Shown here in pieces: positions 8,575-17,456 of a DNA stretch of 64,000 nucleotides. Location: assembly GCF_009496285.1 (NCBI RefSeq), contig NZ_WIJK01000003.1:45965-109964 (forward strand), given 5' to 3'. How positions within the stretch are numbered: position 1 is the stretch's first letter; every line of letters starts with the position of its first letter. A program made the position numbers and the translations under genes. This DNA comes from Streptococcus mitis (lineage in GTDB: Bacteria; Bacillota; Bacilli; Lactobacillales; Streptococcaceae). A model generated the notes under the pieces. The model ran no database searches. It had not been told where the DNA came from and was given only the letters and a program-made list of their open reading frames with translations.

Positions 8575-9038
8575 AAGGTTTTCTTTTCCCAATCGTCTTC
8601 TGTACGGCGAGGGTAGAAAAATTCAGACTTATCCGGATCTTCCATCATCTCCATTAAAGGTAACATATCATAGGCCAGATCCAAGTTTGGAATCTGGTCT
8701 TTTTGCACCCAAGAAACTTCTCCTTCATCTGAAGAACGAAGGGTACCAAAGAACTCAGTCGCCTTATAACAAACGACAATATAGCGACCACCTGTATCTA
8801 GTGGCCAATTTTTAATGCCGACAAGTTGAGGATTTTGAATCGTCAGACCTGTTTCCTCGTATATCTCACGGATAACAGATTCTGCAAAGGCCTCACCATC
8901 TTCCACATGACCTCCTGGAAAAGCATAGCCAGACCAGCGGTTGGTTTCAGGCGATCGATATTGCATAACCACGCGCTGATTTTCAAGATCTTCTATTAGA
9001 CAAATATTAGTTAGAATGGTTAATTGTGCTCTAGACAT
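8571..9038 (-). CDS. mutX: NUDIX hydrolase, MutX/MutT-like 8-oxo-dGTP diphosphatase
   Basis: A 155-residue NUDIX hydrolase that should remove oxidised dGTP from the nucleotide pool. The complete NUDIX box is present (GGHVEDGEAFAESVI then REIYEETGL). The ATG at 9038 is preferred over an upstream GTG because an AAGTGAG purine-rich site lies before it. Size and start (MSRAQLTILTNICLIED) match streptococcal MutX. It is the last gene of a minus-strand run beginning with the quinone reductase at 11165 and lies 20 bases after a membrane-protein gene. Confidence 0.88.
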   Translation of the reverse strand: MSRAQLTILTNICLIEDLENQRVVMQYRSPETNRWSGYAFPGGHVEDGEAFAESVIREIYEETGLTIQNPQLVGIKNWPLDTGGRYIVVCYKATEFFGTLRSSDEGEVSWVQKDQIPNLDLAYDMLPLMEMMEDPDKSEFFYPRRTEDDWEKKTF

Positions 9039-9057
9039 AGGACTCACTTTCTAATGT

Positions 9058-9492
9058 TTAATTTTTTTCTACATACTTAACTTTAGACTTCATAATCAAA
9101 GGATTAACTAAGTCATGATATTCATGAATTTCATGGAGTAAGAATCCTCTGATGATTCTTATTTCATTTTTTTCCCTAATCACATAGTAGTCTAAATTGA
9201 TAGGCATAGATGAATCTGGAACCGTGGAGAAAAATAAAAATATCATAAACCAGATTATGAGAGCAACGAATCCACTGAGAGCTTGAAAAATCAGATGATG
9301 CCATTGAAAGATTCTAGATTTATAAAAGATAGTCCACGGATGGATAAATAGGGTTAAACAAAGACCAAAGAACCAGAAATTCCACAAGACCGGTGTAAAG
9401 GCTAAACCAAAAAGCCCTAAGATAAAATGAAGCAGTACAAATACCAGGCACAAAAGATAAATAAACCTAAATACAGTTAGATGTTTCATCAT
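9058..9492 (-). CDS. Small membrane protein, unknown function
   Basis: A 144-residue protein with about three hydrophobic helices in the first 95 residues and a charged C-terminal tail (HEIHEYHDLVNPLIM). I do not recognise a family. Its start (ATGATG) overlaps the stop of the preceding gene, a sign of translational coupling in the operon. It does not share the PSPYR/RYIWFP motifs of its two upstream neighbours, but similar size, topology and position suggest the three act together. Confidence 0.7.
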   Translation of the reverse strand: MMKHLTVFRFIYLLCLVFVLLHFILGLFGLAFTPVLWNFWFFGLCLTLFIHPWTIFYKSRIFQWHHLIFQALSGFVALIIWFMIFLFFSTVPDSSMPINLDYYVIREKNEIRIIRGFLLHEIHEYHDLVNPLIMKSKVKYVEKN

Positions 9493-10013
9493 GATTGACT
9501 CCTTTTCTTTTCAATATATTTCATTACTAGAGTTATAATAGATGCCAAACTGAAAAAGATCAGATAAGTTGCAATAGGAAACCAGATGTAGCGGTGATCT
9601 AGGGATAAGAGGGAAGGTAAAATCCCTTTACTATTTTTCCCACCAACTCCTAAAAATAGATGAACTATTAAACCGATACTATTAAGATAGATAAATAATT
9701 CTGCATATCTTTTTATTGTCATTCTTGTCCTTGACAAGTCTAAGAACCAATAGTCAAATAATCTATAGACCAGACAAAAAAGATTTATATATATTGGAAA
9801 ACTATAGTTGATATCTCTGTATGGTGAAGGAATAGGAAGAAGTTTAAAAACAAGGGTAACACCTAGTCCTATTCCTAAGATGAGAGCAAAGATCAGGAAA
9901 AAACCTATAATTTTATGAGAATCTAGCCAAAGCTGAAAACTTTCTTTACTTGGGCGATTCTTTTTTGTATTTGACTTTCTTTTGTTACTTTTATTTGATT
10001 GTATTTTTCCCAT
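9489..10013 (-). CDS. Tandem-paralogue membrane protein, unknown function
   Basis: A 174-residue protein with a very basic N-terminus (KSNKRKSNTKKNRPSKE) and four predicted membrane helices. Motifs IPSPYRDINYSFPIY and LDHRYIWFPIATYLIFF also occur, slightly changed, in the next gene upstream, so the two are tandem duplicates. I use the ATG at 10013; an in-frame TTG at 10040 is possible. It overlaps the upstream reading frame by 23 bases. No function can be assigned. Confidence 0.7.
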   Translation of the reverse strand: MGKIQSNKSNKRKSNTKKNRPSKESFQLWLDSHKIIGFFLIFALILGIGLGVTLVFKLLPIPSPYRDINYSFPIYINLFCLVYRLFDYWFLDLSRTRMTIKRYAELFIYLNSIGLIVHLFLGVGGKNSKGILPSLLSLDHRYIWFPIATYLIFFSLASIITLVMKYIEKKRSQS

Positions 10014-10542
10014 TTTCTTCTTTTCTCTTTTTCTTTTCAATATACTTGTAAATTATAATTGTCACAATAGGCACTAGAAAGAAAATGAAATAAGTAACGA
10101 GGGGAAACCAGATATAGCGATAGTCTAATGCCCATATCGGAAGTAATCTTGTTCCTCTTTTAGAGGTCATCCCAATCGTTAACTGGAATACACAAGCAAT
10201 TCCGTTAGGATATAAAAACATTTCTGCAAAATTTCGCAAGGAAATCCAGTCTTTCCTAAAGGTACGAAGGAAAGTATGATAAGATGCATTCACCCAAAGG
10301 ACGATATTTAAATAAAGTGGAAAACTATAATGCAGTTCCCGATAGGGACTTGGAATAAGGGTTGTTCCGTACAATAGACATAACATTCCTAGATCAGAAA
10401 AGAACAGAACGCTCGCATCAAGGATCCAGGCAATTGTTGAATGTTGCACAAATCACAGATTCATGCGGTCTAGTAGACCAATCTTTCGCTTTGATTTCTG
10501 GTGTTTTTTTAATGTTTTCTGTCTCTTACTTTTTTGTTTCAT
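9991..10542 (-). pseudogene. Membrane-protein gene with in-frame stop (nonsense-disrupted)
   Basis: The reading frame starts at the ATG at 10542, which overlaps the stop of the quinone reductase gene (ATGA). It encodes a basic N-terminus like its paralogue (KQKSKRQKTLKKHQKSKRK), then reaches TGA at 10455-10453 after 29 codons. The same frame continues directly after the stop to 9991 with four membrane helices and the shared motifs IPSPYRELHYSFPLY and LDYRYIWFP. One base change (TGG to TGA) would explain it. A GTG at 10449 could restart translation of a 152-residue product without the basic N-terminus. No frameshift is needed, so the rest may be recently silenced. Confidence 0.75.
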
Positions 10543-11165
10543 GATAGTTTTTTAACTTCTTCTGCTACTTTTTGGAGATGCTCTTCACGCATACTTGCTG
10601 TATTCACCTCCCGTCCAACTTCACCTAGTACGCACACGCGCTTGGTTTTAATTCCACAGTGATTCAAGACCGCATTTTTCAAAACAGAGATGCCATAACT
10701 ATCTGGAATGTTGATAGGACCCGAAAAGATTTTGTACCACCAAGTGGGCGCCATGGAGGTTGCGTAAATACTGGCTGTTTTCCCTTTTAATAACTTTTTA
10801 AACTGCTTGCCTCTTAGATAATTCCAGATAAAACTTCCCTGGTCATTGGCAGAGTAGGCAATTCCAGGTGTGAAGACGCGATCAATCCAGCCTTTCATGA
10901 GGCTAGGCATACTACTCCACCAGATAGGATAAATAAAGATGAAATGATCTGCCCATTGGATTAATTTCTGAGAACGAAGGATAAAAGAATCTTCTTCCAT
11001 ACGTTTTCGATAACCATAACGTAAAACAGGATCAAAATCTTCTTCATTAAGACTGATGACTTCAAGTTCATGGTGACTTAAATCAATATTATCTACAATG
11101 GTTTGAAAAATGGCTTGACAGTAACTTTCCTTATCCGGATGTCCATTAATGACTAGAATTTTCAT
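10539..11165 (-). CDS. NAD(P)H dehydrogenase (quinone) family flavoprotein
   Basis: A 208-residue flavodoxin-fold oxidoreductase of the NQO1/KefF/MdaB group, expected to carry out two-electron reduction of quinones or similar electrophiles with NAD(P)H. MKILVINGHPDKESYCQA is the flavin-phosphate loop, and FIYPIWWSSMPSLMKGWIDR with PGIAY is the family's conserved central block. It heads a translationally coupled run with three membrane-protein genes and mutX. Whether those membrane proteins are its partners is not known. Confidence 0.9.
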   Translation of the reverse strand: MKILVINGHPDKESYCQAIFQTIVDNIDLSHHELEVISLNEEDFDPVLRYGYRKRMEEDSFILRSQKLIQWADHFIFIYPIWWSSMPSLMKGWIDRVFTPGIAYSANDQGSFIWNYLRGKQFKKLLKGKTASIYATSMAPTWWYKIFSGPINIPDSYGISVLKNAVLNHCGIKTKRVCVLGEVGREVNTASMREEHLQKVAEEVKKLS

Positions 11166-11269
11166 TCGTCTACTCCTTCATCTCTTTGTTTCATTCTATC
11201 TATTTCACTTTTTTTATACCTCATTAGTTGATAATGGTTCAAAGATTGATAGATACGTCCTTTAGGAAT

Positions 11270-11758
11270 TTATATTGAAGAACACATCATCCGCAATTCC
11301 TTAACAGGTTTTCCAAGTTTAAGTATTTTTTCTTGGCCATCAAAAGTAAAACCCATTTTTTGATAGAAAGCAATGGCTCTCTTATTATCTTTCAATACCC
11401 ATAAAAATATTTCAGAGAAATGATCGAGTGCAACAAATGCAGCATGCATTAACTGTTCACTCACACCTTTTCCATAGTAATCTTTTAAAACATATAAGGC
11501 AATGATTTCACCAGCTTGAATAGTCTCATCACGAAAATTTCCATAGCTGATAAATCCAACGACCTGCTTTCCATCCATAGCAATCAAGGTATTTTCTGGA
11601 TATTTTTGACTAAAGAATCGACATCTTTCTAATGTCATCGTCTCCTGAAATTCCGCGGGTAAAAGATCGTCATAAGCCTCTCTCCACGTTTGCCAGTGAA
11701 CGAGGGATTTTCCTTCTATCTCTTCAGGAGTTTCCATTGTTTTAATGATAATCTTCAT
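11270..11758 (-). CDS. GNAT family N-acetyltransferase
   Basis: A 162-residue GCN5-type acetyltransferase that should transfer an acetyl group from acetyl-CoA. IIALYVLKDYYGKGVSEQLM is the acetyl-CoA-binding motif A, and FLWVLKDNKRAIAFYQKMGF is motif B. It starts 14 bases after uvrB with AGGATAAAG before the ATG, so it is likely co-transcribed. The acceptor is unknown. Confidence 0.88.
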   Translation of the reverse strand: MKIIIKTMETPEEIEGKSLVHWQTWREAYDDLLPAEFQETMTLERCRFFSQKYPENTLIAMDGKQVVGFISYGNFRDETIQAGEIIALYVLKDYYGKGVSEQLMHAAFVALDHFSEIFLWVLKDNKRAIAFYQKMGFTFDGQEKILKLGKPVKELRMMCSSI

Positions 11759-11772
11759 TCGCTTTATCCTAT

Positions 11773-13761
11773 CTACCCCAACGCCTTGACTTCCAGCATC
11801 ATATCACGTATTTGCGCTGCCAACTCGAAGTCAAGCACTTCGACGGCTTCTTGCATTTGTTTTTCCAGTTTCTTGACTAGTTCTTTGCGCTCCTGTTTGT
11901 TAAGGCTATTGATATCGACTTCCTTGTCCTCTTCTTTAGCCACAGTTTTTGTGACAGAGATAAGGTCACGGATTTCCTTCTTAATAGTTTGTGGTACAAT
12001 TCCATGCTCTTCATTATAGGCCATCTGAATTTTACGACGACGAGCTGTTTCATCAATGGCTTTTTGCATAGACTGAGTCATGGTATCAGCATACATAATC
12101 ACATGCCCTTCACTATTACGGGCTGCACGTCCAATGGTCTGAATAAGACCACGTTCATTTCGGAGGAATCCTTCCTTATCAGCATCGAGAATTGCAACCA
12201 AACTTACTTCAGGCACATCAATCCCTTCACGAAGAAGATTAATCCCGACTAAGACATCAAAGACTCCTAATCGTAAATCTCGGATAATCTCTGTCCGCTC
12301 TAAAGTCTTGATATCCGAGTGCATGTACTTGACCTTGATCCCCATTTCCTTGAAGTAGTCTGTCAAGTCTTCTGCCATTTTCTTGGTCAAGGTAGTAATA
12401 AAGGTGCGTTCATTCTTTTCAACACGGGCATTGATTTCACCTAGGAGATCATCAATCTGTCCCATGGTTGGACGCACTTCTACCTCAGGATCCAAAAGAC
12501 CTGTTGGACGGATGATTTGTTCAATCACGGTGTCCGTTTGTTCCATCTCGTAATCACCTGGCGTCGCTGAAACATAGACAATCTGGTGGACATGACTTTC
12601 AAACTCTTCACGACGAAGGGGACGGTTATCCAAGGCAGACGGCAAACGGAAACCGTAGTTAACCAACATTTCCTTACGTGAACGGTCTCCATTATACATT
12701 CCTTTGATCTGCCCCATAGTCATATGACTCTCGTCAATCATAATCAGGAAATCATCTGGGAAGAAATCAAGAAGTGTATAAGGAGGCTCTCCTTCGCTTC
12801 GTCCATCCATGTGACGTGAGTAGTTTTCGACACCATTGGTATAACCCATCTCACGTAGCATCTCGATATCGTACTCTGTCCGTTGTTTCAAGCGTTGCGC
12901 TTCGAGGAGCTTGCCTTCTTTTTCAAAGATAGCTAACTGCTCCTCCAACTCCGCCTGAATCTTAGCAATAGCTACTTCCATGTGGTCATCATTGGTCACA
13001 AAGTGAGTCGCTGGGAAAATAGCCAAATGATCCACTTCTCCCAGAACTTGACCAGTTAAAGCTTCAACCTCCCGGATGCGATCAATCTCATCTCCGAAGA
13101 ACTCAACACGAAAGGCATGCTCGTCACGAGATGCTGGGAAAATCTCCACCACATCCCCACGTACACGGAATCTTCCCCGTTGGAAATCAATGTCGTTACG
13201 TTCAAATTGAATATCGACCAATTCATTCAGGAGTTTATCACGAGAAATTTCAAGTCCTGGGCGTAAACTTACCACGCTGTCAGCATATTCTTTAGGGGAA
13301 CCCAAACCATAAATACAAGATACAGATGCTACAACGATGACATCGTTACGCTCCAAGAGCGCTGATGTAGCGGAGTGACGAAGTTTATCAATCTCATCGT
13401 TGACTGAACTATCTTTTTCGATATAAGTATCACTAGAGGGAACATAAGCTTCAGGTTGATAGTAATCATAGTAGGATACGAAGTACTCGACCGCATTCTC
13501 TGGGAAAAATTCTTTGAACTCCCCATAGAGCTGGCCTGCTAGGGTCTTATTGTGGGCAATGACCAAGGTTGGCTTATTAACTTGCGCAATCACTTGACTC
13601 ATGGTATAGGTCTTTCCTGTACCCGTCGCACCCATCAGGATTTGGGCTTTCTCACCCCCTTCGATATTATCAACCAACTGCTCAATGGCCTGCGGTTGGT
13701 CCCCAGAAGGTTGGTATTTAGATACAAGTTTAAATTTGTTGTCTGTAATTCTATTGATCAT
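11773..13761 (-). CDS. uvrB: UvrABC excinuclease subunit B
   Basis: The 662-residue damage-verifying helicase-like subunit of nucleotide excision repair. Visible are Walker A (GATGTGKT), the beta-hairpin [12 protein letters not shown] that probes DNA, the DEAD-type box (MIDESH), helicase motifs toward the C-terminus ([22 protein letters not shown]) and the terminal UVR motif for UvrC contact ([16 protein letters not shown]). The ATG at 13761 has GAGG six bases upstream; the short upstream extension is rejected. Confidence 0.98.
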   Translation of the reverse strand: MINRITDNKFKLVSKYQPSGDQPQAIEQLVDNIEGGEKAQILMGATGTGKTYTMSQVIAQVNKPTLVIAHNKTLAGQLYGEFKEFFPENAVEYFVSYYDYYQPEAYVPSSDTYIEKDSSVNDEIDKLRHSATSALLERNDVIVVASVSCIYGLGSPKEYADSVVSLRPGLEISRDKLLNELVDIQFERNDIDFQRGRFRVRGDVVEIFPASRDEHAFRVEFFGDEIDRIREVEALTGQVLGEVDHLAIFPATHFVTNDDHMEVAIAKIQAELEEQLAIFEKEGKLLEAQRLKQRTEYDIEMLREMGYTNGVENYSRHMDGRSEGEPPYTLLDFFPDDFLIMIDESHMTMGQIKGMYNGDRSRKEMLVNYGFRLPSALDNRPLRREEFESHVHQIVYVSATPGDYEMEQTDTVIEQIIRPTGLLDPEVEVRPTMGQIDDLLGEINARVEKNERTFITTLTKKMAEDLTDYFKEMGIKVKYMHSDIKTLERTEIIRDLRLGVFDVLVGINLLREGIDVPEVSLVAILDADKEGFLRNERGLIQTIGRAARNSEGHVIMYADTMTQSMQKAIDETARRRKIQMAYNEEHGIVPQTIKKEIRDLISVTKTVAKEEDKEVDINSLNKQERKELVKKLEKQMQEAVEVLDFELAAQIRDMMLEVKALG

Positions 13762-13850
13762 AATTGCCTCATACACATTTTCTATCCTTCTATTTTACCA
13801 TAAAAAAGATCTACTTACTGATTCTCAACTTCTTGCCACTTAGCATCTCA

Positions 13851-13867
13851 TGTCACATCTTCTTACA
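13851..13867 (+). promoter_or_regulatory. GlnR operator
   Basis: TGTCACATCTTCTTACA fits the GlnR consensus TGTNA-N7-TNACA exactly and lies 16 bases before the -35 of the glutamine transporter promoter. GlnR control of glnPQ and zwf has been reported in pneumococcus, so this is the expected nitrogen-responsive site. Confidence 0.85.
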
Positions 13868-13883
13868 TCAAAGTGCTAAATAT

Positions 13884-13912
13884 TTGCCAACTTTTTTATT
13901 TTCTGCTATAAT
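13884..13912 (+). promoter_or_regulatory. Promoter of the glutamine transporter operon
   Basis: TTGCCA (13884-13889) and TATAAT (13907-13912) are separated by 17 bases, 30 bases upstream of the ATG. Confidence 0.85.
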
Positions 13913-13941
13913 GGGTAAATATTCTAAAAAGGAGACTAAAC

Positions 13942-16116
13942 ATGAAGAAAAAAATCCTTGTATTTTTATTATTTTTATTTCCCTTATTCTCTTTAGGCTA
14001 TGTTAATGCGGACACTATCAAGATTGTTAGTGATACCGCTTATGCACCCTTTGAGTTTAAAGATACAGACCAGACTTATAAAGGAATTGATGTCGACATC
14101 ATCAATAAAGTCGCTGAGATAAAAGGATGGAATATCCAAATGTCTTATCCAGGCTTTGATGCTGCTGTCAATGCGGTCCAAGCAGGGCAAGCAGATGCAA
14201 TCATGGCTGGTATGACAAAAACCAAAGAACGTGAAAACGTCTTTACCATGTCTGATACATACTATGATACAAAAGTTGTCATCGCAACGACTAAGTCTAA
14301 CAAAATCACTAAGTATGAAGAACTCAGTGGTAAAACTGTTGGTGTTAAAAACGGTACTGCCGCACAACGTTTCCTAGAAAGCATCAAAGATAAATATGGT
14401 TTCACTATCAAAACCTTTGATACTGGTGATTTGATGAATAACAGTCTCAGTACAGGGGCTGTAAATGCCATCATGGATGACAAACCAGTCATCGAGTACG
14501 CTATTAACCAAGGGCAAGATCTCAGTATCAACATGGACGGAGAAGCCGTTGGAAGCTTTGCTTTTGGTGTTAAAAAAGGTAGCAAGTACGAATACCTAGT
14601 TACAGAATTTAACGAAGCTTTAACTCAGATGAAAAAAGATGGTAGCTTGGACAAAATTATCAATAAATGGACAAGTTCTTCTAAAACTAGTTCACAAGTG
14701 ACTTCTCTCACTTCTACTACAAGCGCAGGTCAAAAAGCTACTCCAGTCAAATCAAAATACGTTATCGCAAGTGATTCTTCATTTGCACCATTCGTTTTCC
14801 AAAACTCAAGCAACCAGTACACTGGTATTGATATGGACTTGATCAAGGCTATTGCCGAAGACCAAGGTTTTGAAATTGAAATCACCAACCCAGGTTTTGA
14901 CGCTGCTATTAACGCAGTTCAATCTGGTCAAGCTGATGGTATGATTGCTGGTATGTCTGTTACAGACGCTCGTAAAGAAACCTTTGATTTCTCTGATTCT
15001 TACTATACAGCTAATACTATTCTTGGAGTTAAGGAATCAAGTACCATTTCTTCTTATGAAGATTTGAAGGGTAAAACCGTTGGTGTTAAAAACGGTACTG
15101 CTTCTCAAACCTTCCTAACTGAAAATCAAAGCAAATATGGTTATAAAATTAAAACCTTTGCAGACGGTTCATCTATGTATGATAGCTTGAACACTGGTTC
15201 AATTGACGCCGTAATGGATGACGAACCAGTTCTTAAATACTCTATCAGTCAAGGTCAAAAATTAAAAACACCAATCGAAGGTACTCCAATTGGTGAAACT
15301 GCTTTTGCAGTTAAAAAGGGAAGTAATCCTGAATTGATTGAAATGTTCAACAACGGTCTTGCAAATCTTAAAGCAAGCGGTGAGTTCCAAAAGATTCTTG
15401 ATAAATACCTTGCAACTGATTCAACAAGTGAATCATCAACTATTGACGAAACTACTATCTGGGGCTTGTTGAAAAACAACTACAAACAACTCCTCAGCGG
15501 ACTTGGAATTACCCTTTCTCTAGCTTTGATTTCCTTTGCAATTGCGATTGTTATCGGGATTATCTTTGGTATGTTTAGCGTTAGTCCTTATAAATCACTT
15601 CGTATTATTTCAGAAATCTTTGTCGATGTGATTCGTGGTATTCCATTGATGATTCTTGCTGCCTTTATCTTCTGGGGAGTTCCTAACTTTATCGAATCCC
15701 TTACAGGCCAACAGAGTCCAATCAATGACTTTGTCGCTGGTACAATCGCACTCTCCCTAAACTCAGCCGCTTATATCGCTGAAATTGTTCGTGGTGGTAT
15801 TAAGGCTGTTCCTATCGGACAAATGGAAGCTAGTCGAAGCCTTGGTATCTCTTACAGTAAAACCATGCGTAAGATTGTCTTGCCACAAGCAACCAAACTT
15901 ATGCTTCCAAACTTCGTCAACCAATTTGTCATCGCTTTGAAAGATACAACTATCGTATCTGCAATCGGTTTGGTCGAACTCTTCCAGACTGGTAAGATTA
16001 TCATTGCTCGTAACTACCAAAGTTTCAAAATGTATGCAATTCTCGCAGTCTTCTATCTTGTGATTATCACTCTTCTTACTAGACTTGCAAAACGCTTAGA
16101 AAAGAGGATTCAATAA
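13942..16116 (+). CDS. Glutamine ABC transporter, fused double substrate-binding protein and permease
   Basis: A 724-residue fusion of GlnP type. A signal sequence (residues 1-24) precedes two periplasmic-type binding domains, about residues 25-245 and 273-490, which are clear duplicates (GVKNGTAAQ / [17 protein letters not shown] / AVMDDEPV). The permease domain follows (about 505-724) with five helices and the inner-membrane coupling motif ([20 protein letters not shown]). It imports glutamine and probably related amino acids, driven by the ATPase encoded next; TAATG joins the two genes. A GlnR box lies upstream. Substrate is inferred from family and regulation. Confidence 0.92.
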   Translation: MKKKILVFLLFLFPLFSLGYVNADTIKIVSDTAYAPFEFKDTDQTYKGIDVDIINKVAEIKGWNIQMSYPGFDAAVNAVQAGQADAIMAGMTKTKERENVFTMSDTYYDTKVVIATTKSNKITKYEELSGKTVGVKNGTAAQRFLESIKDKYGFTIKTFDTGDLMNNSLSTGAVNAIMDDKPVIEYAINQGQDLSINMDGEAVGSFAFGVKKGSKYEYLVTEFNEALTQMKKDGSLDKIINKWTSSSKTSSQVTSLTSTTSAGQKATPVKSKYVIASDSSFAPFVFQNSSNQYTGIDMDLIKAIAEDQGFEIEITNPGFDAAINAVQSGQADGMIAGMSVTDARKETFDFSDSYYTANTILGVKESSTISSYEDLKGKTVGVKNGTASQTFLTENQSKYGYKIKTFADGSSMYDSLNTGSIDAVMDDEPVLKYSISQGQKLKTPIEGTPIGETAFAVKKGSNPELIEMFNNGLANLKASGEFQKILDKYLATDSTSESSTIDETTIWGLLKNNYKQLLSGLGITLSLALISFAIAIVIGIIFGMFSVSPYKSLRIISEIFVDVIRGIPLMILAAFIFWGVPNFIESLTGQQSPINDFVAGTIALSLNSAAYIAEIVRGGIKAVPIGQMEASRSLGISYSKTMRKIVLPQATKLMLPNFVNQFVIALKDTTIVSAIGLVELFQTGKIIIARNYQSFKMYAILAVFYLVIITLLTRLAKRLEKRIQ

Positions 16117-16856
16117 TGGCTAAATTAAAAATCGATGTCGATAATTTACATAAACAATATGGTAAAAACAAAGTCCTTAAAGGAATCTCAGCAAAATTCT
16201 ATGAAGGAGATGTTGTTTGTATCATTGGACCTTCTGGTTCAGGTAAATCAACTTTCTTGCGTAGCTTGAATCTCCTTGAAGAAGGTACAAAAGGTCATAT
16301 CACAGTTAATGGTTATGACTTGACGGATAAAGCAACGAACGTGGACCACGTTCGTGAAAATGTCGGAATGGTGTTCCAGCACTTCAATCTATTCCCACAC
16401 ATGACGGTATTAGAAAATATCACTTTTGCTCCAGTAGAGCATAAGTTGATGACTAAGGCCGAAGCTGAAAAATTGGGAATGGAACTTCTTGAAAAAGTTG
16501 GACTCGCTGATAAGGCTAATGCAAATCCTGAAAGCCTATCAGGTGGTCAAAAACAGCGTGTGGCTATCGCTCGCGGTCTAGCCATGAACCCTGATATCAT
16601 GCTCTTTGACGAACCAACTTCTGCCCTTGACCCTGAGATGGTCGGCGACGTTCTTAACGTTATGAAGGAATTGGCTGAACAAGGTATGACTATGATCATC
16701 GTAACCCACGAAATGGGATTCGCCCGCAAGGTTGCCAATCGTGTAATCTTTACTGCAGACGGTGAATTCCTTGAGGACGGTACACCTGATCAAATCTTTG
16801 ACAACCCACAACATCCGCGTCTTAAAGAATTTTTAGACAAGGTTCTAAACGCCTAG
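16116..16856 (+). CDS. glnQ: Amino acid (glutamine) ABC transporter ATP-binding protein
   Basis: A 246-residue polar amino-acid ABC ATPase. Walker A (GPSGSGKST), Q-loop, signature (LSGGQKQR), Walker B ([13 protein letters not shown]) and the switch His ([10 protein letters not shown]) are all intact. It starts inside the stop of the binding-protein/permease gene and supplies energy to that transporter. A stem-loop follows before the repeat-filled gap to zwf. Confidence 0.94.
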   Translation: MAKLKIDVDNLHKQYGKNKVLKGISAKFYEGDVVCIIGPSGSGKSTFLRSLNLLEEGTKGHITVNGYDLTDKATNVDHVRENVGMVFQHFNLFPHMTVLENITFAPVEHKLMTKAEAEKLGMELLEKVGLADKANANPESLSGGQKQRVAIARGLAMNPDIMLFDEPTSALDPEMVGDVLNVMKELAEQGMTMIIVTHEMGFARKVANRVIFTADGEFLEDGTPDQIFDNPQHPRLKEFLDKVLNA

Positions 16857-16884
16857 AAGAGGTTGGACAAAAAGTCTTTATAAT

Positions 16885-16937
16885 CAAAATAAACGCATTG
16901 TATCAGGTATTAAAAACTTGATATTATGCGTTTTATT
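16885..16937 (+). terminator. Stem-loop downstream of glnQ
   Basis: AATAAACGCAT pairs with ATGCGTTTTATT, with inner pairs TATCA / TGATA. It may end or weaken transcription toward zwf; the T run is short. Confidence 0.55.
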
Positions 16938-16966
16938 GTGGAAAGATTTACTTCGGTTTCTCCTAA

Positions 16967-17074
16967 TATAGTGGATTGAAATAAGATATGAACAGAGAGA
17001 TTAGAAAAGTCAAACTAATTTCTAGAAAAATTTTTAGCAGTTGTAGTGTACTGTTCTAGATTCAATATACTATA
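16967..17074. repeat. RUP-like element
   Basis: A 108-base unit bounded by inverted ends TATAGTGGATTGAA and TTCAATATACTATA, beginning and ending with TA. Size and ends fit RUP, the 107-bp pneumococcal repeat thought to be moved by IS630-Spn1 transposase into TA sites. It abuts the next BOX directly. Confidence 0.65.
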
Positions 17075-17311
17075 CTCAATGAAAATCAAAGAGCAAACTA
17101 GGAAGCTAGCCGCAGGTTGCTCAAAGCACTGCTTTGAGGTTGTAGATAGAACTGATGAAGTCAGCTCAAAACACTGTTTTGAGGTTGTAGATGGAACTGA
17201 TGAAGTCAGCTCAAAACACTGTTTTGAGGTTGTAAATAGAACTGACGAAGTCAGTAACATATATACGATAAGGCGACGCTGACGTAGTTTGAAGAGATTT
17301 TCGAAGAGTAT
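17072..17311 (-). repeat. BOX element with three boxB copies
   Basis: Same family and orientation as the repeat at 1880: boxC at the left, boxA at the right (GATAAGGCGACGCTGACG), and three 45-base boxB units in between (each with an AAAACACTGTTTTGA-like palindrome). Short ORFs on both strands through it are artefacts of the repeat. Confidence 0.92.
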
Positions 17312-17357
17312 GAAATTAAGTTTTTGCCCAGACTCTTAATATAGATGTATTGGATTT

Positions 17358-17386
17358 TTGGATTTTTTAGAAAATTATGATAAAAT
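17358..17386 (+). promoter_or_regulatory. Probable zwf promoter
   Basis: TTGGAT (17358-17363) and TAAAAT (17381-17386) with a 17-base spacer. The leader of about 65 bases holds an 8-codon ORF (17394-17420, MKMGIPHA) starting almost at the predicted transcription start, and a small hairpin CCTAGT / ACTAGG over its stop. Confidence 0.55.
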
Positions 17387-17456
17387 AAAAAATATGAAAA
17401 TGGGGATTCCTCATGCCTAGTTTAACTAGGAAACAAAATAGAAATTAGGTAGCTAG

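Larger units (their letters stand above)
16858..17336. repeat. Split inverted repeat enclosing RUP and BOX
   Basis: AGAGGTTGGACAAAAA (16858-16873) and TTTTTGCCCAGACTCT (17321-17336) are imperfect inverted copies, like the two arms of the common streptococcal 'gaggctgggac' terminator repeat. About 445 bases now lie between them, including a stem-loop, an RUP and a BOX. Confidence 0.5.

Noticed and set aside
17015..17282. Short ORFs on both strands with repeated SKHCFEVVD-like or SSVLSTTSK-like peptides
   Set aside because: They lie on the BOX and RUP repeats, and the peptide repetition simply reflects the 45-base boxB units; no ribosome sites.
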